A stretch of DNA of 64,000 bases from contig NZ_SWLZ01000017.1 in the NCBI RefSeq assembly GCF_005502275.1, forward strand, positions 1 to 64,000. Direction: 5' to 3'. The position numbers and the translations under genes are program-made. Source of the stretch: Robertmurraya siralis (GTDB lineage: Bacteria; Bacillota; Bacilli; Bacillales; Cytobacillaceae). This document shows positions 1-7,104 of the stretch, piece by piece. The notes under the pieces were generated by a model. It worked only from the letters and a program-made list of their open reading frames with translations, did not search any database and had not been told where the DNA came from. Within the stretch, counting starts at the first letter, position 1. Every line of letters starts with the position of its first letter.

Positions 1-103
1 AGTCATACATGGTGGAGAGGATGAGGAAAGTCATCGGATGAAAAACAGGAAAAGTATTTTTTCAGCAGAAGTGTAAAAAGGAAACGAGCAAAAAGTGTAA
101 AAT

Positions 104-132
104 TTGACTTGACGTCTACAACTCTTTGTTAT
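104..132 (+). promoter_or_regulatory. Possible sigma-A promoter for the small ORF at 155
   Basis: A -35 box TTGACT (104-109) and a weak -10 box TGTTAT (127-132) are separated by 17 bp. This would start transcription near 139, just before the small plus-strand reading frame. The match is moderate and there is no other support. Confidence 0.3.
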
Positions 133-154
133 TGCACTAGTAATAATCATATTA

Positions 155-340
155 TTGTTTAATCTCAGCACTGAAGTCGGTATGATATTTTGTCAATTAT
201 TAGTTATTGTTGTATGTATTAAAAGATCTGTAGAAATTTCTAAAACAAAAGGTCGAACTACAGAATTTTGTTTTTTTGTTATTGTCTCCATTCTGTTAGT
301 AATTTATTTGATTTTTAGTTTTACCAACATAGTTAGATAA
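155..340 (+). CDS. Possible small two-helix membrane protein
   Basis: I do not recognise this 61-residue frame. It would start at TTG (155) or at the internal ATG (182). It contains two hydrophobic segments, about residues 10-22 and 40-56, separated by a short basic loop, which fits a small membrane protein. No clear ribosome binding site precedes either start. A promoter-like pair lies upstream, and a hairpin (GATAAG... / ...CTTATC) begins right at the stop codon. In B. subtilis mltG follows yrzB in this position, so this stretch differs from that arrangement. It may be a chance ORF. Confidence 0.3.
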   Translation: MFNLSTEVGMIFCQLLVIVVCIKRSVEISKTKGRTTEFCFFVIVSILLVIYLIFSFTNIVR

Positions 341-399
341 GGAAACAATGTTTCTTATCCAACTATTGCTGTCTGAGCTTTATCAAGCCATTCTCTTCA

Positions 400-438
400 A
401 AAACAAAAAAAGCATTGAGATAAATATACTCTCAATGC
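400..438 (-). terminator. Rho-independent terminator after yrzB
   Basis: A perfect 9-bp stem (GCATTGAGA, 412-420, with TCTCAATGC, 430-438) has a 9-nt loop. On the minus strand it is followed by a run of T's. It ends the yrzL-ruvX-yrzB transcript. Confidence 0.85.
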
Positions 439-472
439 CTTAGCTGACATGGGCCAGCTTTTTTGTTAATGA

Positions 473-760
473 TTATTCATCATCCTGCTCTTCAAGGAAG
501 GTGTTTAACATTTCTTCAATTAAATCCCACTCTTCTTCTGTCTCAATCGGCTGAAGATCACCGTCATTTGTGTCTTCGGATGGGACAAATGCGGAAGCAT
601 GGATTTCAATTTCCTCATCGTCTGAATCATCTTCTCCAATTGGATAATACAGAACGTAGGACTTTCCAAATTCATCTGAATCAAAGGTAAATAAGATTTC
701 GCAAAGCTGCTCGTTTCCTTCTTCATCAATTACTGTAATGTTATTATCACCGTGGTTCAT
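473..760 (-). CDS. yrzB: DUF1292 family protein YrzB
   Basis: This 95-residue, strongly acidic protein matches the DUF1292/YrzB family by its N-terminal pattern ([20 protein letters not shown]) and its run of Asp/Glu residues. The biochemical function is unknown. It is the last gene of yrzL-ruvX-yrzB, 9 bp after ruvX, and a strong terminator follows it. The ATG start has a good GAGGTG ribosome site. The family call is secure from sequence and context; no role can be inferred beyond the conserved linkage to ruvX. Confidence 0.9.
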   Translation of the reverse strand: MNHGDNNITVIDEEGNEQLCEILFTFDSDEFGKSYVLYYPIGEDDSDDEEIEIHASAFVPSEDTNDGDLQPIETEEEWDLIEEMLNTFLEEQDDE

Positions 761-769
761 TTTTTCACC

Positions 770-1192
770 TCATCCATTTTTTTGACTGTCTAAATAACCT
801 TGTAAAATCATGACAGCCGCCATTTTGTCGATCACTTTTTTACGCTTTTTACGACTCATATCTGCCTCAAGAAGCACTCTTTCAGCTGCCATCGTTGTTA
901 ACCGTTCATCCCAGTATACGACGGGGATGCTAAAAAGCTTCTCCAACTCGGTTCCGTAGAATTGACTAGCTTCACCCCTTGGACCGATCGTGCCGTTCAT
1001 ATTTTTCGGCATGCCTACAATGATTTTTGTTACATCATTGTCTTTAATAATTTTTCCAATTTGCTCAAAACCAAACACGTTTTCTTCTTCATTTATACGA
1101 ATGGTTTCCAAGCCCTGGGCAGTCCATCCTAATTCATCACTAAGTGCGACGCCGACTGTTTTAGAGCCGACGTCAAGTCCCATCATTCGCAT
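770..1192 (-). CDS. ruvX: Putative Holliday junction resolvase RuvX / YqgF family
   Basis: This 140-residue protein has the RNase H-like fold signature of the YqgF/RuvX family: an N-terminal [16 protein letters not shown] motif with the first acidic residue, a central GMPKNMNG motif, and a C-terminal [10 protein letters not shown] motif with further acidic residues. Family members act in pre-16S rRNA 5' end maturation and as putative Holliday junction resolvases. It is B. subtilis YrrK. It starts 3 bp after the yrzL stop and 9 bp before yrzB, so the three genes are one operon. The length is normal for the family. Confidence 0.93.
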   Translation of the reverse strand: MRMMGLDVGSKTVGVALSDELGWTAQGLETIRINEEENVFGFEQIGKIIKDNDVTKIIVGMPKNMNGTIGPRGEASQFYGTELEKLFSIPVVYWDERLTTMAAERVLLEADMSRKKRKKVIDKMAAVMILQGYLDSQKNG

Positions 1193-1195
1193 ATA

Positions 1196-1465
1196 TTACG
1201 ATCCCTCACGTTGACGTTTCAAATAAGATTTCACGAGTTCTTCAATAATCTCGTCTCTTTCAAGCTTGCGAATGATATTTCTTGCATCTCGATGACGCGG
1301 TATATAGGCCGGATCTCCTGACAGTAGGTAACCAACAATTTGATTTATGGGATTATATCCCTTTTCTTGAAGAGCTTCATACACTTCAAAAAGGACTTCT
1401 TTTACGTCGTGTTCAAAGGGCTCCTCCGGAAAACTAAATCTCATTGTTTTATCAAATGAGCTCAT
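1196..1465 (-). CDS. yrzL: IreB family regulatory phosphoprotein YrzL
   Basis: The protein has 89 residues and is the IreB/DUF965 family member YrzL, recognised by the core [30 protein letters not shown] (given here only as family signature). In enterococci IreB is a substrate of the Ser/Thr kinase IreK and affects cephalosporin resistance; the role in Bacillus is inferred only. I chose the ATG at 1465 because the alternative GTG at 1474 lies inside the ribosome binding site GAGGTG. It is the first gene of the yrzL-ruvX-yrzB operon. Confidence 0.9.
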   Translation of the reverse strand: MSSFDKTMRFSFPEEPFEHDVKEVLFEVYEALQEKGYNPINQIVGYLLSGDPAYIPRHRDARNIIRKLERDEIIEELVKSYLKRQREGS

Positions 1466-1551
1466 GGTATGCACCTCGCTTTTCTTCTTTCACGAATCAT
1501 TGGTAAAGTTGGTTTGCACATAAGAGTGATTTTTTTCCGAAAATCATTAGC

Positions 1552-1611
1552 TTATAAATGGTGCACAATCTGCTTGTCCAGGCTCGTTCGTCCAATATAG
1601 CCACCATGCAT
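1552..1611 (-). other. Possible 19-codon leader peptide upstream of yrzL
   Basis: Within the presumed yrzL leader there is an ATG-started frame of 19 codons, reading MHGGYIGRTSLDKQIVHHL and ending in TAA. It starts about 17 bp after a TATAAT box. Its ribosome site is weak (AGAG/GAAG about 10 nt upstream). It could be a leader peptide or chance; I do not recognise it. Confidence 0.25.
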
Positions 1612-1627
1612 AAAATAGAGCTTCTCT

Positions 1628-1656
1628 ATTATACTGCATCAACCACATAATGACAC
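1628..1656 (-). promoter_or_regulatory. Probable sigma-A promoter of the yrzL operon
   Basis: On the minus strand a perfect TATAAT (1628-1633) lies 17 bp after a -35-like GTGTCA (1651-1656, four of six matches). Transcription would begin about 155 nt upstream of the yrzL start. Confidence 0.5.
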
Positions 1657-1663
1657 ATTTCAA

Positions 1664-1720
1664 GTTAAAAAACGAACAATTTAACACTAGAATCTTTAAT
1701 TTCAAGACGATGTTCGTTTT
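1664..1720 (-). terminator. Probable terminator after alaS
   Basis: A perfect 10-bp inverted repeat (AAAACGAACA and TGTTCGTTTT, arms 1711-1720 and 1669-1678) encloses 32 nt. On the minus strand it is followed by more T's. It lies about 70 nt beyond the alaS stop. The large loop lowers certainty. Confidence 0.55.
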
Positions 1721-1786
1721 CATTCACCCTCGTACATTGTGATATGGACCTCTGTTACCTACATTTTACACTACTTTACTACAAGA

Positions 1787-4420
1787 TCAAAAAGATTTCA
1801 CAAATTCCTCGACAGATGCAAGTGCCTGATCAAGCTTATTCGGATCCTTACCGCCAGCCTGCGCCATATCCGGTCGGCCACCACCGCCACCGCCACAGCG
1901 TGTTGCCACTTCCTTGACAATCTTTCCTGCATGATAGCCTTGATCGATTAAATCTTTCGTAACAGCAGCAATGATATTCACTTTATCATCATTTACGCTC
2001 CCTAAAACTAAGATCGCTGAACCAAGCTTTTGCTTTAGGTCATCTGCCATGTTGCGAAGATGATTCATGTCGACACCTTGTACCTTTGCAGATAGAACTT
2101 TGACACCATTTACTTCTTTCACCTGCTCAACAAGACTCCCAGCTTCAATATTACCCAATTTCGCAGCAAGAGATTCATTTTCTCTTTGTAATTGTTTCAT
2201 TTCCTGCAGCAATCCATCAATACGATTAGCTACCTCTTTTGGATTTGCTTTCAATTTAGCAGCGGCAGATTTTAATACGGTGATCTGCTCATTCATTTGT
2301 TGATATGCGCCTTCCCCTGTCACTGCTTCAATTCGTCTCGTACCAGCGCCAATTCCACTTTCGGAAACAATTTTAAACAAGCCGATCACGGAAGAATTCG
2401 GAACATGGCATCCACCACATAATTCTAAGCTGTAATCACCAACCTGAACAACGCGGACGATATCACCGTATTTCTCCCCGAATAGAGCCATTGCTCCCAT
2501 TGCTTTTGCTTCTTCAATACCTTTATAGTCTATATTTACAGCAAGGCCTCGCCAAATTTTCTCATTCACGATCGCTTCAATTTGCTCAAGCTCTTCCGCT
2601 TTTACTTGCCCAAAATGGGAGAAATCGAAACGGAGACGATCCGCTTCTACAAGGGAACCAGCTTGATTAACATGCGGCCCTAATACATCCTTTAACGCTT
2701 GATGCAGTAAATGGGTAGCTGTATGATTTTTAATAATTTTATTGCGATTTAATTCATTAACCGTTGCGATGACTTCCGTCTTTTCCGTTAATGTTCCTTC
2801 TACAACGACTGCCCGATGGAGGTTTTGACCATTCGGCGCTTTTTGAACATCCTTGATTAAAACCTTAAGCCCGTTCCCTTCAAGTGACCCTTCATCAGCA
2901 ATTTGTCCGCCGCTTTCCGCATAAAATGGGGTTTCATCAAGAATAATCTGTACCTCTTCCCCTGCTTGTGCTGCTTTTACGAGCTGTCCATCTTTGACAA
3001 TTGCCAAAACGGATGCATTCGTTTGTAGTTTATCGTAGCCAATAAACTTGCTGTCTACTTTAATATCACCTAACACGCCGCCTTGAATCTGCATCGAATC
3101 AACATCTTGTCTAGCAGCACGTGCACGTTCCCTTTGTGCTTCCATTTCAAGCTCAAAACCGTCATGGTCCACTTTCATGCCTTCTTCTTCTGCATACTCT
3201 TCCGTTAGTTCAACTGGAAAGCCATACGTATCATATAAGCGGAAAACATCTTTTCCTGAAATGGTTTCACTTCTATTCTCTTTTTCCTTTTTAATGATAG
3301 AAGCTAATATATTTAAACCTTCATGGAGCGTTTCATGAAAGCGTTCCTCTTCGTTTTTAATCACCTTTTGGATAAATTCTGTTTTGTCCTTAACCTCAGG
3401 ATAGAAGTCTGCCATGATTTCGCCAACAACCGGTACTAATTCATACATAAATGGACGGTTAATATTAATTTGCTTCGCATAACGAACAGCACGGCGAAGA
3501 AGACGACGTAAGACATACCCCCGGCCTTCATTGGATGGAAGTGCTCCGTCTCCAACTGCAAACGCCACTGTACGGATATGATCAGCAATAACTTTAAAGG
3601 CAACATCTGTTTCTTCCTGCTGACGATATTTTGCACCCGAGATCTCTTCCGTTGCCCGAATAATCGGGATGAATAAATCAGTATCAAAATTAGTTGGCAC
3701 ATCCTGAACGACGGAGGCCATCCGCTCTAGTCCCATTCCTGTATCAATGTTTTTCTTTGGCAGCGGTGTATAGGTTCCATCTGGATTATGGTTAAACTCA
3801 GAGAACACAAGATTCCAAACCTCTAAATAACGATCATTCTCGCCACCAGGATATAATTCAGGGTCCTTTGGATCATTTCCGTATTTTTCACCACGATCGT
3901 AAAAAATCTCTGTATTTGGACCACTTGGTCCTTCCCCAATATCCCAAAAGTTCCCCTCTAAACGAATAATTCGTTCTTCAGGCACGCCAATCTTTTTATG
4001 CCATAATTCATAGGCCTCGTCATCCTCTGGATGAATTGTAACCGACAAGCGCTCCGGCTCAAAACCAATCCATTTCTCGTCCGTTAGAAATTCCCACGCC
4101 CATTCGATTGCTTCCTCTTTGAAATATTCACCAATGGAGAAATTTCCGAGCATTTCAAAGAAAGTATGGTGTCGAGCTGTTTTCCCAACATTTTCAATAT
4201 CGTTCGTACGAATTGATTTCTGTGCATTAGTAATACGCGGATTATCCGGAATCACACGGCCATCGAAATATTTCTTTAATGTCGCAACCCCCGAGTTAAT
4301 CCAAAGTAGTGATGGATCATCATGAGGTACAAGAGGTGCACTCGGTTCAACTGTATGACCTTTTTCCTTAAAAAAATCTAAGAACATGCGGCGGATTTCA
4401 GCACCAGTAAGGTTTTTCAT
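1787..4420 (-). CDS. alaS: Alanyl-tRNA synthetase
   Basis: This 877-residue protein charges tRNA-Ala. The class II catalytic core starts at residue 1 ([14 protein letters not shown], motif 2 around RTNDIENVG). The editing domain zinc site has HTATHLLH near residue 567 and CGGCH near 670. The C-terminal C-Ala domain ends with the glycine-rich [17 protein letters not shown] stretch. Length is normal. The ATG at 4420 follows an AGGAGG ribosome site. Expression is controlled by the alanine-type T-box upstream, so it should be induced by uncharged tRNA-Ala. A dispersed palindromic repeat lies between the T-box and the gene. Confidence 0.98.
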   Translation of the reverse strand: MKNLTGAEIRRMFLDFFKEKGHTVEPSAPLVPHDDPSLLWINSGVATLKKYFDGRVIPDNPRITNAQKSIRTNDIENVGKTARHHTFFEMLGNFSIGEYFKEEAIEWAWEFLTDEKWIGFEPERLSVTIHPEDDEAYELWHKKIGVPEERIIRLEGNFWDIGEGPSGPNTEIFYDRGEKYGNDPKDPELYPGGENDRYLEVWNLVFSEFNHNPDGTYTPLPKKNIDTGMGLERMASVVQDVPTNFDTDLFIPIIRATEEISGAKYRQQEETDVAFKVIADHIRTVAFAVGDGALPSNEGRGYVLRRLLRRAVRYAKQININRPFMYELVPVVGEIMADFYPEVKDKTEFIQKVIKNEEERFHETLHEGLNILASIIKKEKENRSETISGKDVFRLYDTYGFPVELTEEYAEEEGMKVDHDGFELEMEAQRERARAARQDVDSMQIQGGVLGDIKVDSKFIGYDKLQTNASVLAIVKDGQLVKAAQAGEEVQIILDETPFYAESGGQIADEGSLEGNGLKVLIKDVQKAPNGQNLHRAVVVEGTLTEKTEVIATVNELNRNKIIKNHTATHLLHQALKDVLGPHVNQAGSLVEADRLRFDFSHFGQVKAEELEQIEAIVNEKIWRGLAVNIDYKGIEEAKAMGAMALFGEKYGDIVRVVQVGDYSLELCGGCHVPNSSVIGLFKIVSESGIGAGTRRIEAVTGEGAYQQMNEQITVLKSAAAKLKANPKEVANRIDGLLQEMKQLQRENESLAAKLGNIEAGSLVEQVKEVNGVKVLSAKVQGVDMNHLRNMADDLKQKLGSAILVLGSVNDDKVNIIAAVTKDLIDQGYHAGKIVKEVATRCGGGGGGRPDMAQAGGKDPNKLDQALASVEEFVKSF

Positions 4421-4453
4421 TTATAATTCCTCCTATTTTATATTTTTACAAAT

Positions 4454-4561
4454 GGCTCTGTTATATGTCGGTGTTGATTTTTGACTCATTTCATGTGAAA
4501 CCAAAGTTTCACATGAAATGAGCCAAAAATCGTTTGATCAACTGTATTGTTTAACAAAGCT
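4454..4561. repeat. Dispersed palindromic element, copy A
   Basis: This is a 108-bp unit with imperfect terminal inverted repeats: GGCTCTGTTA at the left and TAACAAAGCT at the right. It holds an inner perfect 16-bp hairpin (TCATTTCATGTGAAAC and its complement) with a 4-nt loop. Related copies occur near 14.1, 23.7 and 54.5 kb and share GTTGATTTTTGACTCATTTC and GAAATGAGCCAAAAATCG. It encodes nothing. It sits in the alaS leader after the T-box terminator. Confidence 0.75.
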
Positions 4562-4564
4562 TAG

Positions 4565-4815
4565 AATAAAAAAAGCCCTCATTCCTAAACAGGGACGGGG
4601 ACTATGCCCGCGGTACCACCCTGATTACGAATGAAAAGCCTCATTCATCTCTCAACACCTTTTAACGCAAGGTTACGGCAGAGATTAGTCTGCATTCTGG
4701 ATTAGCTTTCTGTCACCCTTCATCTAGAATTTCTTTCAGCCAAGGAAATTCCTCTCTATATAGATGGACTGTAACATACTTCGTTCCTTCATCATGTTTT
4801 CCTATTGATTCCTAT
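4565..4815 (-). ncRNA. T-box riboswitch of alaS
   Basis: The minus strand carries the T-box sequence GGGTGGTACCGCGGG (near 4607-4621), which pairs with the uncharged tRNA acceptor end. A terminator stem and a run of seven T's follow (4567-4574). Upstream are stem I elements typical of T-boxes (GAACGAAGTA, AGAGAG, GGCTGAAAG). The likely specifier codon is GCT at 4704-4706, reading alanine, in the context AGAAAGCTAATCC. Binding of uncharged tRNA-Ala should favour the antiterminator and alaS transcription. Confidence 0.93.
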
Positions 4816-4820
4816 ATCGC

Positions 4821-4850
4821 ATTATAGCGAGTAAAATTTACATTTGTCAA
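4821..4850 (-). promoter_or_regulatory. Sigma-A promoter of the alaS leader
   Basis: A perfect TTGACA (4845-4850) and a perfect TATAAT (4821-4826) are separated by 18 bp on the minus strand. They lie immediately upstream of the T-box leader. Confidence 0.85.
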
Positions 4851-4987
4851 TGCTTTATCCTTTGTCTGCTTCATCTTGATTGTCACTTTTTCGCGAATAG
4901 CCATTTTTTCGTTTAAATAGGCAAAATTGACATTTCCTCTTCCGATGGATTTTAAAGCAAATCGTTTCGTACCCTATATCAGTTTAT

Positions 4988-5017
4988 AGAAAAAACATTG
5001 TGGAGTACAACAATGTT
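4988..5017 (-). terminator. Terminator after yrrI
   Basis: A perfect 8-bp stem (AACATTGT / ACAATGTT) directly follows the yrrI stop codon. On the minus strand it is followed by TTTTTT. Confidence 0.8.
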
Positions 5018-6088
5018 CTATCCCTTTAGTCTTGCTTGGATAAAATGGTTTCGGGAATGCAAAAGGATAACTTTTAATATTGCGAGAATCGGCACACCGA
5101 GAATGAGCCCGATTATACCAGCAATTTCACCGCCGGCAAAAAGAGCAAGCATAATCAGCAATGGGTGCATATGAAGGCTTTTCCCAACAATAAGGGGTGA
5201 TAATATATTCCCTTCTAAAAACTGTAATATGACAACGATGATCACCGAAGTAATGACCATTTTCATGGACATCGTTGCCGCAATAATCGTGATCGGCACA
5301 AGGGCAATAATCGGTCCAAAATAGGGAATAATGTTCGTAATCCCTACGATTACACCAAGCAGCAGTGGATATTTCATGTCGACAAACCAAAATAAAAATG
5401 CTGCTATCGTTCCAATCGAAGCACCTACTAGAATTTGTCCACGAATATATCCTCCCAATGATTCATCAACATCTCTTAAAAACTGGACGCCCCTTTTCCT
5501 CCATTTTCTCGGCGTTAAATACCAGGTCGCTTTTTTGATTAAGTCGACATCCTTTAACATATAAAAAGTAATAAACGGAATGAGCGCAATCATAATCATT
5601 GAATTTAAAATTCCTACAAGATAATCTAATACTTTCGTTAGCATTCTATCCACGGCCTGCTCAGCTGCGATAATGCCTTCATCAACACGCTCTTGGAACC
5701 CTTCAGGCCAGGCGGAAGTTTGCTCCTGTATTAAGATGACCCAGTTCCGATACTGGTTTGCAAATTCAGGCGCGCTTTCGACTAGATCTCGGAGTTGAAG
5801 GATGAAGGCTGGCAAACCTTTATAAATCGCAAAAGCAATCCCGCCAAAAAAAAGCAAATAGATAATTAAAATCGAAAGCCAGCGCGGAAAGTAATTTTCA
5901 TGAAGTTTTTCTACAATTGGATGCAGTAAATAAGTAATAAACGCTGAAATGATGAACGGTGTAAAAATCACCGCAACCATATCAATAAAAGGAAGCCAAA
6001 CAGGCTTTAGTTTAAAAAATATGTAGATAAGAACAAACAGTAATAATAAAAAAGCAAATCGATAAATCCACCTCAATCGGTTGTCCAT
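5018..6088 (-). CDS. yrrI: AI-2E family transporter YrrI
   Basis: This 356-residue membrane protein belongs to the AI-2E/PerM transporter family (PF01594). It has two N-terminal helices (about residues 8-26 and 32-55), a helix pair around 65-85, a central soluble loop, and a C-terminal cluster of helices containing the family motif PYFGPIIALVPI followed by EGNILSPLIVGKSLHMHPLLI. Substrates of the family vary (autoinducer-2, ions) and none can be assigned here. The ATG follows an AGGTAGGGGG ribosome site. The gene is conserved next to alaS in Bacillus. A terminator follows. Confidence 0.9.
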   Translation of the reverse strand: MDNRLRWIYRFAFLLLLFVLIYIFFKLKPVWLPFIDMVAVIFTPFIISAFITYLLHPIVEKLHENYFPRWLSILIIYLLFFGGIAFAIYKGLPAFILQLRDLVESAPEFANQYRNWVILIQEQTSAWPEGFQERVDEGIIAAEQAVDRMLTKVLDYLVGILNSMIMIALIPFITFYMLKDVDLIKKATWYLTPRKWRKRGVQFLRDVDESLGGYIRGQILVGASIGTIAAFLFWFVDMKYPLLLGVIVGITNIIPYFGPIIALVPITIIAATMSMKMVITSVIIVVILQFLEGNILSPLIVGKSLHMHPLLIMLALFAGGEIAGIIGLILGVPILAILKVILLHSRNHFIQARLKG

Positions 6089-6147
6089 TTCCCCCTACCT
6101 CCTTATCGTTAGTGTGGAAGCCTCAATGGAAAATATACGAAAGAGAT

Positions 6148-6178
6148 AAAAAAATCCCCCCCTTTACATAAGGGAGGA
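6148..6178 (-). terminator. Terminator after the zinc-ribbon gene
   Basis: The minus strand reads TCCTCCCTT, a 4-nt loop, then AAAGGGGGGA and a run of seven T's. It separates the small zinc-ribbon gene from yrrI. Confidence 0.75.
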
Positions 6179-6193
6179 ACAAGACAGTATGAA

Positions 6194-6385
6194 TTAAAGA
6201 ATGTAGCGACGTACATCCTCGTCGAAAAGATCGTCAAGCGAACTTAAGGAGCCATCCTCTTCAACCTGGTGCGTACTGATTATGCCTTGGGACACAGTTA
6301 ATTCGATAAAGCAGTTCCAGCAATAGTATTGATTGATTCCGATCTTACCAATATCTTTACTTTGACAATTAGGACAACTAAACAT
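6194..6385 (-). CDS. Small zinc-ribbon protein (probably YrzR-like)
   Basis: This 63-residue protein begins with a four-cysteine ribbon: CPNCQSKDIGKIG followed by YYCWNCFIEL, that is CxxC then CxxC about 16 residues later. This suggests one bound zinc. The acidic C-terminal half (EEDGSLSSLDDLFDED) has no recognised motif. I recall a similar small protein, YrzR, between yrrD and yrrI in B. subtilis, but I am not certain of the name. Function is unknown. It starts 25 bp after yrrD and is probably cotranscribed with it. Confidence 0.75.
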   Translation of the reverse strand: MFSCPNCQSKDIGKIGINQYYCWNCFIELTVSQGIISTHQVEEDGSLSSLDDLFDEDVRRYIL

Positions 6386-6410
6386 TGAAAAAGACCCCTC
6401 TTATCTCAAA

Positions 6411-6881
6411 TTATGATTGTATATTTACGATAATGGCGTCTTTCCCAATTTTAGGTGGAGCATCGCTTTTAAAAACCCGCTTCCCTTCCGTTATATCAGC
6501 AAAGAAGCCATCCGAACATTCATACCCTAAAATTGTTCCCAGCTCCTCATGAAAATATACATCTTGAAGAATTCCCAACTTTTCACCTTCAGCTGACAAT
6601 AACGGTTTTCCAACTAGTTTTTCTCTTCCATCAAGAATATGATAAGATCCTTTTACCGACTGGAAATTCACATCATCTTCCAGCATAATCCCATCAGTTC
6701 CAAAAGAGGCTATAGCATGTAAAGGAATGAGCCATGGCTTTTTTATGAGTGCACCCTTTTTCACTAAGATGCCCTCAATTTCGCCATTTTCCGCTAAACA
6801 AATATCACACACTTCACCTATTTTTTCTCCAGAACTTTTTACATAGATCGGCAGACCCTTTAATAATGATACTGTTCGCAG
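6411..6881 (-). CDS. yrrD: PRC-barrel domain protein YrrD, apparently started at CTG
   Basis: The frame encodes 156 residues with two PRC-barrel-like halves (LPIYVKSSGEKIGEVCDICL near the start and GKPLLSAEGEKLGILQDVYF in the second half). PRC-barrel proteins are thought to act as adaptors; the role of YrrD is unknown. A start at the first usual codon, GTG 6812, would cut into the first conserved barrel. Upstream the frame runs without stop to a TAG at 6885-6887, and the only near-cognate start is CTG at 6879-6881, 7 nt after an AAAGGTGGG ribosome site. That CTG and the ribosome site lie in the loop of a perfect 10-bp hairpin. A start-codon mutation or sequence error is the alternative. Confidence 0.8.
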   Translation of the reverse strand: MRTVSLLKGLPIYVKSSGEKIGEVCDICLAENGEIEGILVKKGALIKKPWLIPLHAIASFGTDGIMLEDDVNFQSVKGSYHILDGREKLVGKPLLSAEGEKLGILQDVYFHEELGTILGYECSDGFFADITEGKRVFKSDAPPKIGKDAIIVNIQS

Positions 6882-6908
6882 GAGCTATCCCACCTTTCCG
6901 AACAGTAT
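6869..6908 (-). promoter_or_regulatory. Hairpin enclosing the yrrD ribosome binding site and CTG start
   Basis: ATACTGTTCG (6869-6878) and CGAACAGTAT (6899-6908) form a perfect 10-bp inverted repeat. Its 20-nt loop holds the ribosome site and the putative CTG start of yrrD. Such a structure could limit initiation; no protein or ligand is suggested by the sequence. Confidence 0.5.
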
Positions 6909-7071
6909 TAGTTTCTGCAGGTTATGAAGAATCATTAAAAGAAAGGTTTACCAAGCATGATGTATTTCATGGCGGGAGCTGAGCGTAGATGTGGTATTTT
7001 CTTCAGTACATGTCGGATTTGACAAATATTCGCAGAAAATAATCGGATTTGTAATCGATAAATCAAAGTGT

Positions 7072-7104
7072 TGAAACAAAAATAGAGCACCAACCCGGCA
7101 CTCT
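7072..7104 (-). terminator. Terminator after recD2
   Basis: An 8-bp stem with two G-U pairs (AGAGTGCC / GGTGCTCT) overlaps the recD2 stop codon. It is followed on the minus strand by ATTTTTGTTT. Confidence 0.65.

Noticed and set aside
1466-1474. Upstream GTG starts that give a three-residue extension (also seen for the permease at 16769, yrzK, queA, ruvB and bofC)
   Set aside because: In each case the GTG lies inside the AGGTG/GGGTG ribosome binding site of the true start 9 nt downstream.
6749-6982. Plus-strand frame ending in FRTVLVSAGYEESLKERF, which looks protein-like
   Set aside because: It runs antisense to the 5' end and ribosome site of yrrD, has no ribosome site, and I know no family for it. 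The good-looking end is probably chance.
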